DNA of 64,000 nucleotides, taken from NCBI RefSeq assembly GCF_017308975.1, contig NZ_JADWPD010000010.1, positions 124,001 through 188,000 of the forward strand. The letters are read 5' to 3'. Position 1 is the stretch's first letter, and each line of letters begins with the position of its first letter. The notes below the pieces were generated by a model that was given only the letters and a program-made list of their open reading frames with translations, was not told where the DNA came from and searched no databases. Source of the stretch: Amycolatopsis sp. MtRt-6 (GTDB lineage: Bacteria > Actinomycetota > Actinomycetes > Mycobacteriales > Pseudonocardiaceae). Both the position numbers and the translations under genes were made by a program. Below are positions 1-7,252 of this stretch, one piece after another.

Positions 1-323
1 GCGGGGTCACCGGCGCGAGCGGGTCGACGCTGGTCGTCGGCGACCTCACCCTGGACGAGGACAGCCGCGAGGTGCACCGCGGCGGCGACCTCGTGCCGCT
101 GACCGCCACCGAGTTCGAGCTGCTGCGCTACCTCATGCGCAACCCCAAGCGCGTGCTGTCGAAGGCGCAGATCCTGGACCGCGTGTGGAGCTACGACTTC
201 GGCGGCCAGGCCAACATCGTCGAGCTCTACATCTCCTACCTTCGCAAGAAGATCGACGCCGACCGCGAGCCGATGATCCACACCATGCGGGGCGCCGGGT
301 ATGTCCTCAAACCCGCCGGCTGA
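1..323 (+). CDS. OmpR/PhoP-family response regulator, C-terminal part (5' end outside window)
   Basis: Only the last 106 residues are present, open from base 3 to the TGA at 321-323. They form a complete winged-helix DNA-binding domain of the OmpR/PhoB class: TEFELLRYLMRNP in the core, the recognition-helix stretch ILDRVWSYDFGGQANIVE, then SYLRKKID and the C-terminal wing TMRGAGYVL. The recognition region is close to what I remember of M. tuberculosis PhoP. The receiver domain with the phosphorylated Asp lies upstream. The kinase gene overlaps its last 23 bases, so the two form one operon. A likely target box for this regulator lies downstream at 1881-1920. Confidence is high for the family and moderate for PhoP-like specificity. 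Confidence 0.93.
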   Translation, partial: GVTGASGSTLVVGDLTLDEDSREVHRGGDLVPLTATEFELLRYLMRNPKRVLSKAQILDRVWSYDFGGQANIVELYISYLRKKIDADREPMIHTMRGAGYVLKPAG

Positions 324-1794
324 ACGCAAGCGCTGGTCGCTGCGACGACGGCTGATCGTCCAGCTCGCCGCGCTGCTCGCCCTCGTGTGCGTGGTCGTCG
401 GCGTCGTCACCGAGTTCGCGCTGAGCGAGTTCCTCATCGGCCAGCAGGACAAGCGCCTGGCCGCGGCGAGCGAACGCGGCAAGCACCCCGGTGAGCGCCC
501 GCCGTGGGTGTACGGCGACACGCCGCCGCCCGACCCGCTGCGGGTGCTGGGCCAGGGCGACGGCACGCTCGCGGTCACGGTGACCGGCTCGGTGGTCCGG
601 GCCAGCGTCCTGGACTTCGCCGGCGGGGCCACCGGGCAGGGCAAGAAGCCGCCGCTCAAGCCGATCACCGCGGAGCAGCTGAAAGCGCTGCTCGGGCTCG
701 CGGCCGACGGCCGGGCCCGCAGCATCGACCTCGGTGGCAACCTCGGCGAGTACCGCGTCGTCTCGACGACGTCGCCGCGCGGGGACAAGACGGTCATCGG
801 CCTGCCGCTGAAGGACGTCAACGAGACGCTCTGGCAGCTCGGGTTCATCCTCGGCGGCGTCGCGCTCGCCGGGATCGTGGTGGCGGGCGCGGTCGGCGCG
901 GCGACGATCCGGCGCACCATGCAGCCGCTCGACCGGCTGGCGGCGACCGCGACCCGCGTCTCCGAGCTGCCGCTGGACCGCGGCGAGGTCGCGCTGTCCG
1001 AACGCGTCCCGGAGGCCGACACCGACCCGAACACCGAGGTCGGCAAGGTCGGCTCGGCGCTGAACCGGATGCTGCAGCACGTCGCGAACGCGCTGACCGC
1101 GCGGCACGCGAGCGAGAACCGCGTCCGCCAGTTCGTCGCGGACGCGAGCCACGAGCTGCGCACGCCGCTGGCGGCGATCCGCGGCTATGCCGAGCTGACC
1201 CGCCGCGGCGGCGAGCACGTGCCGCCGGACGTGGCGTTCGCGATGAGCCGCGTCGAATCCGAGTCCCGCCGGATGACGACGCTGGTGGAGGACCTGCTGC
1301 TGCTCGCCCGGCTCGATTCGGGCAGGCCGGTGGTGCACGAGTGGGTGGACCTGTGCCGCCTGGTGGCCGACGCGGTCGCGGACGCGCACGTCGCGGGCCC
1401 GGACCACAAGTGGCTGATGGACGTCCCTGGCGAGCCGATCGGTGTCCTCGGCGACGCGGGCCAGCTGCACCAGGTGGTGATCAACGTGCTGGCCAACGCG
1501 CGCACGCACACGCCACCGGGCACCACGGTGACGACCACACTGTCCACTGCGGACGGAATTGTCCGGCTGCGGGTGGCCGACGACGGCCCGGGCATCGCAC
1601 CGGAAGTCCTCCCGAACATCTTCGAGCGCTTCGCCCGCGGGGACAATTCCCGCTCGCGCGCGGCGGGCAGCACGGGGCTGGGCCTGGCGATCGTGGCCGC
1701 GGTGGTCGGCGCCCACAGCGGGCGGGTCGGGGTGCAGAGCCGCCCGGGGCGGACGGAGTTCGAGATCACGTTCCCGGAGGCACCGGCTCCCTAG
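301..1794 (+). CDS. Membrane sensor histidine kinase, partner of the upstream response regulator
   Basis: Protein of 497 aa. Membrane segments lie near residues 18-40 and 181-203 and flank an extracytoplasmic sensor of about 140 residues with no recognised fold. A HAMP linker follows, then a HisKA domain with FVADASHELRTPLAAIRGY (phospho-acceptor His284). The ATPase domain has N-box NVLANARTH, DDGPGIAPE, FERFARGD and STGLGLAI. All catalytic boxes are intact. The ATG at 301 lies inside the regulator gene, so translation is probably coupled. The DASHELRTPL...SRVESE...LVEDLLLLARLD pattern resembles actinobacterial PhoR/TrcS-type kinases. The signal is unknown. A palindromic repeat begins 3 bases after the stop and may end the operon. 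Confidence 0.95.
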   Translation: MSSNPPAERKRWSLRRRLIVQLAALLALVCVVVGVVTEFALSEFLIGQQDKRLAAASERGKHPGERPPWVYGDTPPPDPLRVLGQGDGTLAVTVTGSVVRASVLDFAGGATGQGKKPPLKPITAEQLKALLGLAADGRARSIDLGGNLGEYRVVSTTSPRGDKTVIGLPLKDVNETLWQLGFILGGVALAGIVVAGAVGAATIRRTMQPLDRLAATATRVSELPLDRGEVALSERVPEADTDPNTEVGKVGSALNRMLQHVANALTARHASENRVRQFVADASHELRTPLAAIRGYAELTRRGGEHVPPDVAFAMSRVESESRRMTTLVEDLLLLARLDSGRPVVHEWVDLCRLVADAVADAHVAGPDHKWLMDVPGEPIGVLGDAGQLHQVVINVLANARTHTPPGTTVTTTLSTADGIVRLRVADDGPGIAPEVLPNIFERFARGDNSRSRAAGSTGLGLAIVAAVVGAHSGRVGVQSRPGRTEFEITFPEAPAP

Positions 1795-1796
1795 CG

Positions 1797-1875
1797 CCCC
1801 AATGTGGCCTTCGGTGCGTTGAACGCAACCAAGGTGGCCTTCGGTGCGTTGAACGCAACCAAGGCCACATTGGGG
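1797..1875. repeat. Palindromic intergenic repeat element, two 30-bp units
   Basis: Perfect 14-bp inverted ends (CCCCAATGTGGCCT at 1797-1810, its complement at 1862-1875) enclose two tandem 30-bp units starting at 1804 and 1834. Each unit has the core TGCGTTGAACGCA and GGCCTT/AAGGCC arms, so it can fold into its own hairpin. The element starts just after the kinase stop codon and may act as a terminator. A three-unit relative lies at 52702-52814. Confidence 0.85.
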
Positions 1876-1880
1876 TGCAT

Positions 1881-1920
1881 GCACAGCCGGCGCACAGCTT
1901 CGCCACAAGTTCACCACATG
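1881..1920 (+). promoter_or_regulatory. Candidate PhoP-type operator: four phased CACA half-sites
   Basis: Four heptamers, GCACAGC (1881), GCACAGC (1892), CCACAAG (1903) and CCACATG (1914), each follow a 4-bp spacer, so CACA recurs exactly every 11 bp. The M. tuberculosis PhoP box is a direct repeat TCACAGC-N4-TCACAGC, nearly the same pattern. The site ends 22 bp before the glycosyltransferase start and lies downstream of a PhoP-like regulator gene. Binding by that regulator is an inference. Confidence 0.6.
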
Positions 1921-1942
1921 CGCCGCCGACACGGTTGTCGTC

Positions 1943-3829
1943 ATGACGACCACGCTGTCGGCGCCCGAACACGCCCAGCCCCAGCCGCCCGCGCCCGCCC
2001 GGGAACCGCGGTGGGTCAAGCCTTCCGTTGCCGCGCTGCTGCTGGGCACCGGCCTGCTCTACCTGTGGGATCTCGCGAAGACCGGCTGGGGCAACGACTT
2101 CTACGCGATGGCCGTGCAGGCCGGCACGTGGAGCTGGAAGGCGCTCTTCTTCGGCTCGCTCGATCCGGGCAACGTCGTCACCGTCGACAAACCGCCGTTT
2201 TCCCTGTGGGTCATGGGACTGTCCGGCCGGCTCTTCGGCTTCTCCAGCTGGAGCCTGCTCGTGCCGGACGCGCTCGCCGGCGTCGCCTCGGTCGGCCTGC
2301 TCTACCTCGCCGTGCGGCGGCTTTCCGGGCCCGGGGGCGGGCTGCTGGCCGGGGCCGGGCTCGCGCTGACGCCGGTCGCCGCGCTGATGTTCCGGTACGA
2401 CAACCCCGACGCCTTCCTCGTTCTCCTCCTCGTCGCCGGTGCCTACTGCGTGGTGCGGGCGCTGGAACACGCGAGCACGAAGTGGCTGGTGCTCGCCGGG
2501 GTCGCGATCGGCTTCGGCTTCCTCGACAAGATGCTGCAGGCCTTCCTCGTGCTGCCCGCCTTCGTGCTGGCCTACGCCGTCGCGGCGCCGACGTCGCTCG
2601 GCCGTCGGATCGGCCAGCTGTGCGCCGCGGCCGGGGCGGTGGTCGTCTCCGCCGGCTGGTGGGTTGCCGCCGTCGCGCTGTGGCCGGTCGCCGACCGGCC
2701 CTACATCAGCGGCTCGACCGACAACACCGTGCTGGAACTGGCCTTCGGCTACAACGGCCTCGGCCGGATCTTCGGGGAAGGACGCGGTGGTGGCGGCCGG
2801 GCGGTCACGCCGCCCGCCGGGATGGAGCTGCCCGGCGGGGGCCGCGGCTTCGGCGGGTTCGGCGGCCAGGCCGGCCTGACCCGGCTGTTCGGCGGCGAGT
2901 TCGGCGGTGAGGCGTCGTGGCTGCTGCCCGCCGCGCTCGTCGGGCTGGTCGCCGGCCTGTGGTTCACGCGCCGGGCACCCCGCACCGACCGCACGCGGGC
3001 GGCGCTGCTGCTGTGGGGCGGCTGGCTGGTGGTCACCGCGCTGGTGCTCAGCTACATGAGCGGCATCATCCACCCGTACTACACGGTCGCGCTGGCCCCC
3101 GGCATCGTCGCGACGCTGGCGATCTCCACCCGCGAACTCTGGCGCGGCCGGGCGAACTTCGCGGCTCGCGCGGTGCTCGCCGTCATGCTCGCGGTGACCG
3201 CCGTCTGGGCCTTCGTCCTCCTCGCGCGGACGCCGGACTGGCAGCCGTGGGTCCGGTACGCGCTCCTGGTGTCCGGGGCCGCCGCCGTCGCGGGCCTGCT
3301 CTTCGGCGCCGACCGGTTCCGCCGGCTGGGCCCGGTCGTGGCCGTGCTCGGCCTGTGCGGCGCGCTGCTCGGGACGACGGCCTTCACGCTGGTCACGGCG
3401 GCGACCGCGCACTCCGGCGGGCAGCCGTCGTCCGGCCCGGCCGTCGCGAGCGGACGCGGCTTCGGCGGCCCGCGCGGCTTCGGCGCGGGGGAACCGGACA
3501 CTGCCGTCATCGACCTGCTGAAGGGCACGACGACGAAGTGGGCCGCGGCGCAGAACGGCGCGATGCAGTCGGCGGGCCTGGCGCTGGGGAGCGGACGGCC
3601 GGTGCTCGCGATCGGCGGCTTCAGCGGCAGCGACCCGGCGCCGACGCTCGCGCAGTTCCGGCAGTACGTCGCCGACGGCGACATCCACTACTACGTCGCC
3701 GGCGGGCGGGGTGGCTTCGGTGGCGGCCGTGGGACCGCCGGGGAAATCCAGGCCTGGGTCGAGCAGCACTTCACGCCGGTCACCGTCGGCGGCACGACCG
3801 TTTACGACCTGACAAAATCTATCGTTTGA
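1943..3829 (+). CDS. GT39/ArnT-like multipass membrane glycosyltransferase
   Basis: Protein of 628 aa with about a dozen predicted membrane helices, a GT-C fold. The N-terminal region has GNDFYAMAVQAG (about residues 50-61) and VTVDKPPFSLWVMG (about 81-94), typical of the bacterial GT39/ArnT-like group that uses polyprenyl-phosphate sugars outside the membrane. Two unusual Gly/Arg/Phe-rich loops (about 277-320 and 493-515) and a third near the C-terminus (GGRGGFGGGRG) are also seen in actinobacterial relatives. The substrate is unknown. It starts 67 bp after the repeat element and directly after the PhoP-like box, so the two-component system may control cell-surface glycosylation through it. 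The ATG at 1943 is the first good start. Confidence 0.88.
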   Translation: MTTTLSAPEHAQPQPPAPAREPRWVKPSVAALLLGTGLLYLWDLAKTGWGNDFYAMAVQAGTWSWKALFFGSLDPGNVVTVDKPPFSLWVMGLSGRLFGFSSWSLLVPDALAGVASVGLLYLAVRRLSGPGGGLLAGAGLALTPVAALMFRYDNPDAFLVLLLVAGAYCVVRALEHASTKWLVLAGVAIGFGFLDKMLQAFLVLPAFVLAYAVAAPTSLGRRIGQLCAAAGAVVVSAGWWVAAVALWPVADRPYISGSTDNTVLELAFGYNGLGRIFGEGRGGGGRAVTPPAGMELPGGGRGFGGFGGQAGLTRLFGGEFGGEASWLLPAALVGLVAGLWFTRRAPRTDRTRAALLLWGGWLVVTALVLSYMSGIIHPYYTVALAPGIVATLAISTRELWRGRANFAARAVLAVMLAVTAVWAFVLLARTPDWQPWVRYALLVSGAAAVAGLLFGADRFRRLGPVVAVLGLCGALLGTTAFTLVTAATAHSGGQPSSGPAVASGRGFGGPRGFGAGEPDTAVIDLLKGTTTKWAAAQNGAMQSAGLALGSGRPVLAIGGFSGSDPAPTLAQFRQYVADGDIHYYVAGGRGGFGGGRGTAGEIQAWVEQHFTPVTVGGTTVYDLTKSIV

Positions 3830-4481
3830 CAGAAATCCCGCGAGCCGAGCCGAATTGTTTCAGGCGTGTAAACAGTCTGGGAAACATCGGCGCATTCGTG
3901 ACCCGTGCGATAACGGCGGAGGCGGACAGGTGTTCGAATCTCCGGAGCGTGCCCGGCTCATTCCGGGCGGCCGTTCGGATCCATCGTCTCGCTCTGGGTG
4001 ATGATCTCGGCACCGCCCGCTGTCGCGGTAACGACAAGGGACTTCGGGGCGTGCACTTGCACGCGCGGCGTGCACACGCGCGCCGGAATATTGGCCGGGC
4101 GGCCGACCGAAATTACGGGTAAAGCGACCTCGAACACATCGATGTCGCAGGCTGGCCCGGGCGAGGGTCACTCGTTTGGATGCAAAGCCCGGACGTTGTG
4201 GGGATCTTGTGCTAGTCGCTAGGCTCTCCGCCGGGAGAGGGACAGGGGTGGCTGCTCCAGTACGGTGAGTGCTGGTATTTCACTGGGTGTAAGTGCTTCC
4301 TGTCCGCGTTCTCTCGCGATGACCCGATCAGGTGCGGCCGGAAGTGAGCAGCGATGACCGTGCGCGGCAGCGCAGCTCCACCCGAACGACCACCCCGTCG
4401 TCACCACCTGTAGTCCCGAGCACCGCGATTCCCCCTTTGGTACGGCACCACTCCACTTCCCCCGCAACCTGGAGTTTCGTT
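3830..4481. other. Long intergenic region with probable structured 5' leader of the ABC importer
   Basis: No convincing gene is present; short open frames on both strands lack coding character. GCGTGCA-CT-TGCACGC (4049-4064) is a perfect inverted repeat. A possible promoter is TTGTGG (4196-4201), an 18-bp spacer and TAGGCT (4220-4225). The putative transcript then carries the hairpin CTCTCC-N4-GGAGAG (4224-4239) and a long-range pair GGACAGG (4240-4246)/CCTGTCC (4299-4305). I could not match it to TPP, cobalamin or guanidine riboswitches. GGAG at 4471-4474 is the ribosome site for the next gene. Confidence 0.45.
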
Positions 4482-5495
4482 GTGATTTCCCGTCCTCGCC
4501 CTCGTCTGCTGACGGTGCTCCTCACTTTGCTGACCCTGGCCGGCGTCACCGCGCTTTCCGGGTGCAGCGACAGTTCCGCCTCGGGAAGCGGGAGCAAGAT
4601 CACCATCGGGTTCAGCGCCTGGCCGGGCTGGTTCCCCTGGCAGGTGGCGCAGGAACAGGGCCTGTTCGCCAAGAACGGTGTCAACGTCGACCTCAAGTAC
4701 TTCGACAACTACACCGACAGCATCAACGCGCTCTCCAGTGGCGCCATCGACGCCAACAGCCAGACCCTCAACGACACGCTGTCGTCGGTCTCCGGCGGCG
4801 CCAAGCTGTCGATCGTGCTGGTGAACGACAACTCCACCGGCAACGACAAGATCATCGCGCGGGACGGCATCACCAGCATCGCCGACCTCAAGGGCAAGAA
4901 GGTCGCCGTCGAGCAGGGCGCGGTCGACCACTACCTGCTGCTGCTGGCGCTGCAGTCGGCGAAACTGACCGAAAAGGACATCGAGCTCGTCAACCTCCCG
5001 ACCGACGCCGCCGCGGCCGCGTTCAAGAGCGGCCAGGTCGACGCGGTCGCCGCGTTCGCGCCGTTCACCTCGACGGCGCTGGAGCGCCCGGGCAGCCGCG
5101 CGATCTCGACGTCGGCCGAGTTCCCCGGCGCCATCCCGGACCACCTCGTCACGTCCCAGAAGCTGGTCAAGGACAACCCGAAGGACGTCCAGGCGCTGGT
5201 CAACACCTGGTTCGAGACGCTGACCTGGATCAAGAACAACAAGGAAGCGGCCATCAAGATCATGGCCAAGCGCGGCGGTGTGTCCGAAGCGGACTACAAG
5301 TCCTACGACGCCGGCACCACGATCTTCACCCGGCAGCAGAACATCGACGCGTTCACCCCGGGCGTCACCCCGCAGCACCTCGACTACCAGGCGAACAAGA
5401 TCATCGACTTCATCGTCAGCACCGGCCTCGCCCAGCAGCGGCCGTCGCTCGACGGCCTGTTCGTCGACCAGTTCGTGAAGGCTGCGCCCCAGTGA
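4482..5495 (+). CDS. NitT/TauT-family ABC importer, solute-binding lipoprotein
   Basis: Protein of 337 aa from GTG at 4482, chosen because GGAG sits 7 bases upstream and the product then begins with a proper lipoprotein signal: RPRPR, a hydrophobic stretch and the lipobox LSGC (Cys28). The open frame runs further upstream, but that part has no signal-peptide character. The mature protein is an NMT1/THI5-like type II binding fold with ITIGFSAWPGWFPW, LKGKKVAVEQGAVDHY and FKSGQVDAVAAFAPF, as in binding proteins for nitrate, sulfonates, taurine, urea-like compounds or thiamine precursors. The ligand cannot be read from sequence. The stop overlaps the permease start (GTGA), marking an operon with the permease, ATPase and probably the conservon. 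Confidence 0.9.
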   Translation: MISRPRPRLLTVLLTLLTLAGVTALSGCSDSSASGSGSKITIGFSAWPGWFPWQVAQEQGLFAKNGVNVDLKYFDNYTDSINALSSGAIDANSQTLNDTLSSVSGGAKLSIVLVNDNSTGNDKIIARDGITSIADLKGKKVAVEQGAVDHYLLLLALQSAKLTEKDIELVNLPTDAAAAAFKSGQVDAVAAFAPFTSTALERPGSRAISTSAEFPGAIPDHLVTSQKLVKDNPKDVQALVNTWFETLTWIKNNKEAAIKIMAKRGGVSEADYKSYDAGTTIFTRQQNIDAFTPGVTPQHLDYQANKIIDFIVSTGLAQQRPSLDGLFVDQFVKAAPQ

Positions 5496-6442
5496 CGGGT
5501 CCCACCCAGCGCACCACCCCGGCGAGCTCGGCCGAGGCGCAGGCCGCCGCGGCGCAGGAAGCCGAACAGCGGCTCGCCGAGCAGCAGGAGGCCGTCCGGG
5601 CGGGCGGCGGACGGCCGGACTGGTCGCCGCTGCCCCGCCGGGCCGGGCTGAAGCCGTCCGCTTCGCCGCTTTTCTCCTTGCGCACACCCATTTCCGCGGC
5701 GTCGCGCTGGACGCTCGCGGTGCTGTCGTTCGCGATCCCGTTCCTGGCGTGGGTCGCGCTGAGCGTCAGCGGGTCCGTCGACTCGACGTTCCTGCCGTCC
5801 CCGGTCGCGGTCCTCAAGGCCGGGGCCGAGATGGCGAGCACCGGCGAGCTCTTCGACGACCTCGGGACGACCACCCTGCGGGTGCTCGAGGGCTTCGGCC
5901 TCGCCGTGGTCGTCTCGGTGCCGCTCGGCATCCTGATGGGCAGCTTCACCGCCGGGCAGGCGTTCTTCGAGCCGCTGATCGGGCTGCTGCGCTACCTGCC
6001 GGCGAGCGCGTTCATCCCGCTGCTGATCATCTGGCTCGGCCTCGGCGAGCCGTCGAAGATCGCCATCCTGTTCATCGGGACCGTGTTCTTCAACACGCTG
6101 ATGACCGCCGACGTGGTCCGCGGCGTGCCGGACTCGCTCATCGACGTCTCCTACACGCTCGGCGCGCGCCGCGGCGAAGTGCTGCGCAAGATCGTCGTGC
6201 CGCACTCGCTGCCGGGCATGATCGACGCGATCCGGGTCAACGCCGCCGCGGCGTGGAACTTCGTGGTCGTCGCCGAGCTGATCAACTCCTCGGCCGGCCT
6301 CGGCTACCGGATCGTCCGCGCGCAGCGGTTCCTGCAGACCGACAAGATCTTCGCGGTGCTCGTCGTGATCGGGATCGCCGGGCTCCTCATCGACGTCCTG
6401 CTGCGCCTGCTGCGCACGCGGGTCGGGAAGTGGGCGGCATGA
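5492..6442 (+). CDS. NitT/TauT-family ABC importer, permease
   Basis: Protein of 316 aa starting at a GTG that overlaps the binding-protein stop. The first ~70 residues are an unusual Ala/Glu/Gln-rich cytoplasmic extension (EAEQRLAEQQEAV). Then come about six membrane helices of the BPD_transp_1 (SsuC/TauC) type. The EAA loop that contacts the ATPase is seen as YTLGARRGEVLRKIVVPHSLPG. The reaction is ATP-driven uptake through the membrane with the flanking ATPase and lipoprotein. The N-terminal extension is longer than is usual for SsuC and may be a regulatory or coiled-coil feature. Confidence 0.92.
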   Translation: MTGPTQRTTPASSAEAQAAAAQEAEQRLAEQQEAVRAGGGRPDWSPLPRRAGLKPSASPLFSLRTPISAASRWTLAVLSFAIPFLAWVALSVSGSVDSTFLPSPVAVLKAGAEMASTGELFDDLGTTTLRVLEGFGLAVVVSVPLGILMGSFTAGQAFFEPLIGLLRYLPASAFIPLLIIWLGLGEPSKIAILFIGTVFFNTLMTADVVRGVPDSLIDVSYTLGARRGEVLRKIVVPHSLPGMIDAIRVNAAAAWNFVVVAELINSSAGLGYRIVRAQRFLQTDKIFAVLVVIGIAGLLIDVLLRLLRTRVGKWAA

Positions 6443-7227
6443 CGCTGGAACTGCGGAACGTCGCGAAGGACTACACCGTCCGCGGCAAGGTCACGCGTGC
6501 CCTCGACGGCGTCGACCTCGAGGTGCTGCGTGGTGAGTTCGTCTGCGTCGTCGGCGCGAGCGGCTCGGGCAAGTCGACGCTGCTGTCGCTGGTGGCCGGG
6601 CTCAGCAGGCCGACCGAGGGCGAGATCGTGCTCGACGGCGTGCCGGTGACCGGGCCGGGCCCGGACCGCGGGCTCGTCTTCCAGGCCGGCGCGCTCTACC
6701 CGTGGCGCAGCGTGGAGAAGAACGTCGCGTTCGGACTCGAGCTGCTCTCGCTCGACCCGGCCGAGCGCGCCGAGCGCGTGAACTGGTACCTCGCCGAAAC
6801 CGGCCTCGACGGCGTGCGCAAGTCGCTGCCGAAACAGCTTTCCGGCGGCCAGAAGCAACGCGTCGCGATCGCGCGCGCCCTGGCGTGCGAACCGGAAGTC
6901 CTGCTGCTGGACGAACCCTTCGGCGCGCTGGACGTCCAGACCAAAGAGGACATGCAGGTGCTGATCCGCCAGGTGTGGGCCGACACCGGCACCACGGTGC
7001 TGATGGTCACCCACGACGTCGAGGAAGCGGTGTTCCTCGGCGGCCGGGTGGTCGTGCTCGCCTCCGACCCGGGCCGGATCGCCGCCGACGTCGAGGTGGC
7101 GCTGCCCGCCGAGCGTGACCTGGCGGTGAAGCGCGAACCGCGGTTCCTCGCGCTGCGCGCCCGGATCGAGGACCTGGTCCGGGAGCAGCACCGCGGTCAC
7201 GTGAGCCGGGTGGCCGCGGTCGAGTGA
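6439..7227 (+). CDS. NitT/TauT-family ABC importer, ATPase
   Basis: Protein of 262 aa with a complete ABC ATPase set: Walker A GASGSGKST, Q-loop VFQAGALYPW, signature LSGGQKQRVAIARAL, Walker B VLLLDEPFGALD and H-loop VTHDVEEA. This pattern is typical of the SsuB/TauB/NrtD group. The start ATG overlaps the permease stop (ATGA). Only 25 bp separate its stop from the following sensor kinase gene, so it is probably co-transcribed with the conservon, an uncommon arrangement that hints at a shared ligand. Confidence 0.94.
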   Translation: MTLELRNVAKDYTVRGKVTRALDGVDLEVLRGEFVCVVGASGSGKSTLLSLVAGLSRPTEGEIVLDGVPVTGPGPDRGLVFQAGALYPWRSVEKNVAFGLELLSLDPAERAERVNWYLAETGLDGVRKSLPKQLSGGQKQRVAIARALACEPEVLLLDEPFGALDVQTKEDMQVLIRQVWADTGTTVLMVTHDVEEAVFLGGRVVVLASDPGRIAADVEVALPAERDLAVKREPRFLALRARIEDLVREQHRGHVSRVAAVE

Positions 7228-7252
7228 GAACGGAAGACGGGAAGGTCGCGGG

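Noticed and set aside
1797-1875. Miniature transposon (MITE)
   Set aside because: No clear target-site duplication flanks it and the inner part is tandem units rather than a transposon remnant; cannot be fully excluded without more copies.
307-2049. 580-codon open frame on the minus strand opposite the histidine kinase
   Set aside because: Low-complexity Arg/Ala/Gly product, no domain; a GC-rich shadow of the kinase gene, which has a complete domain set.
3998-4222. Small open frames in the 3830-4481 gap
   Set aside because: No ribosome site, no recognisable domain, and several overlap each other on both strands.
4196-4481. Known riboswitch (TPP, guanidine-I, cobalamin) before the ABC importer
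   Set aside because: The conserved core words of these classes were not found; only generic hairpins are visible.
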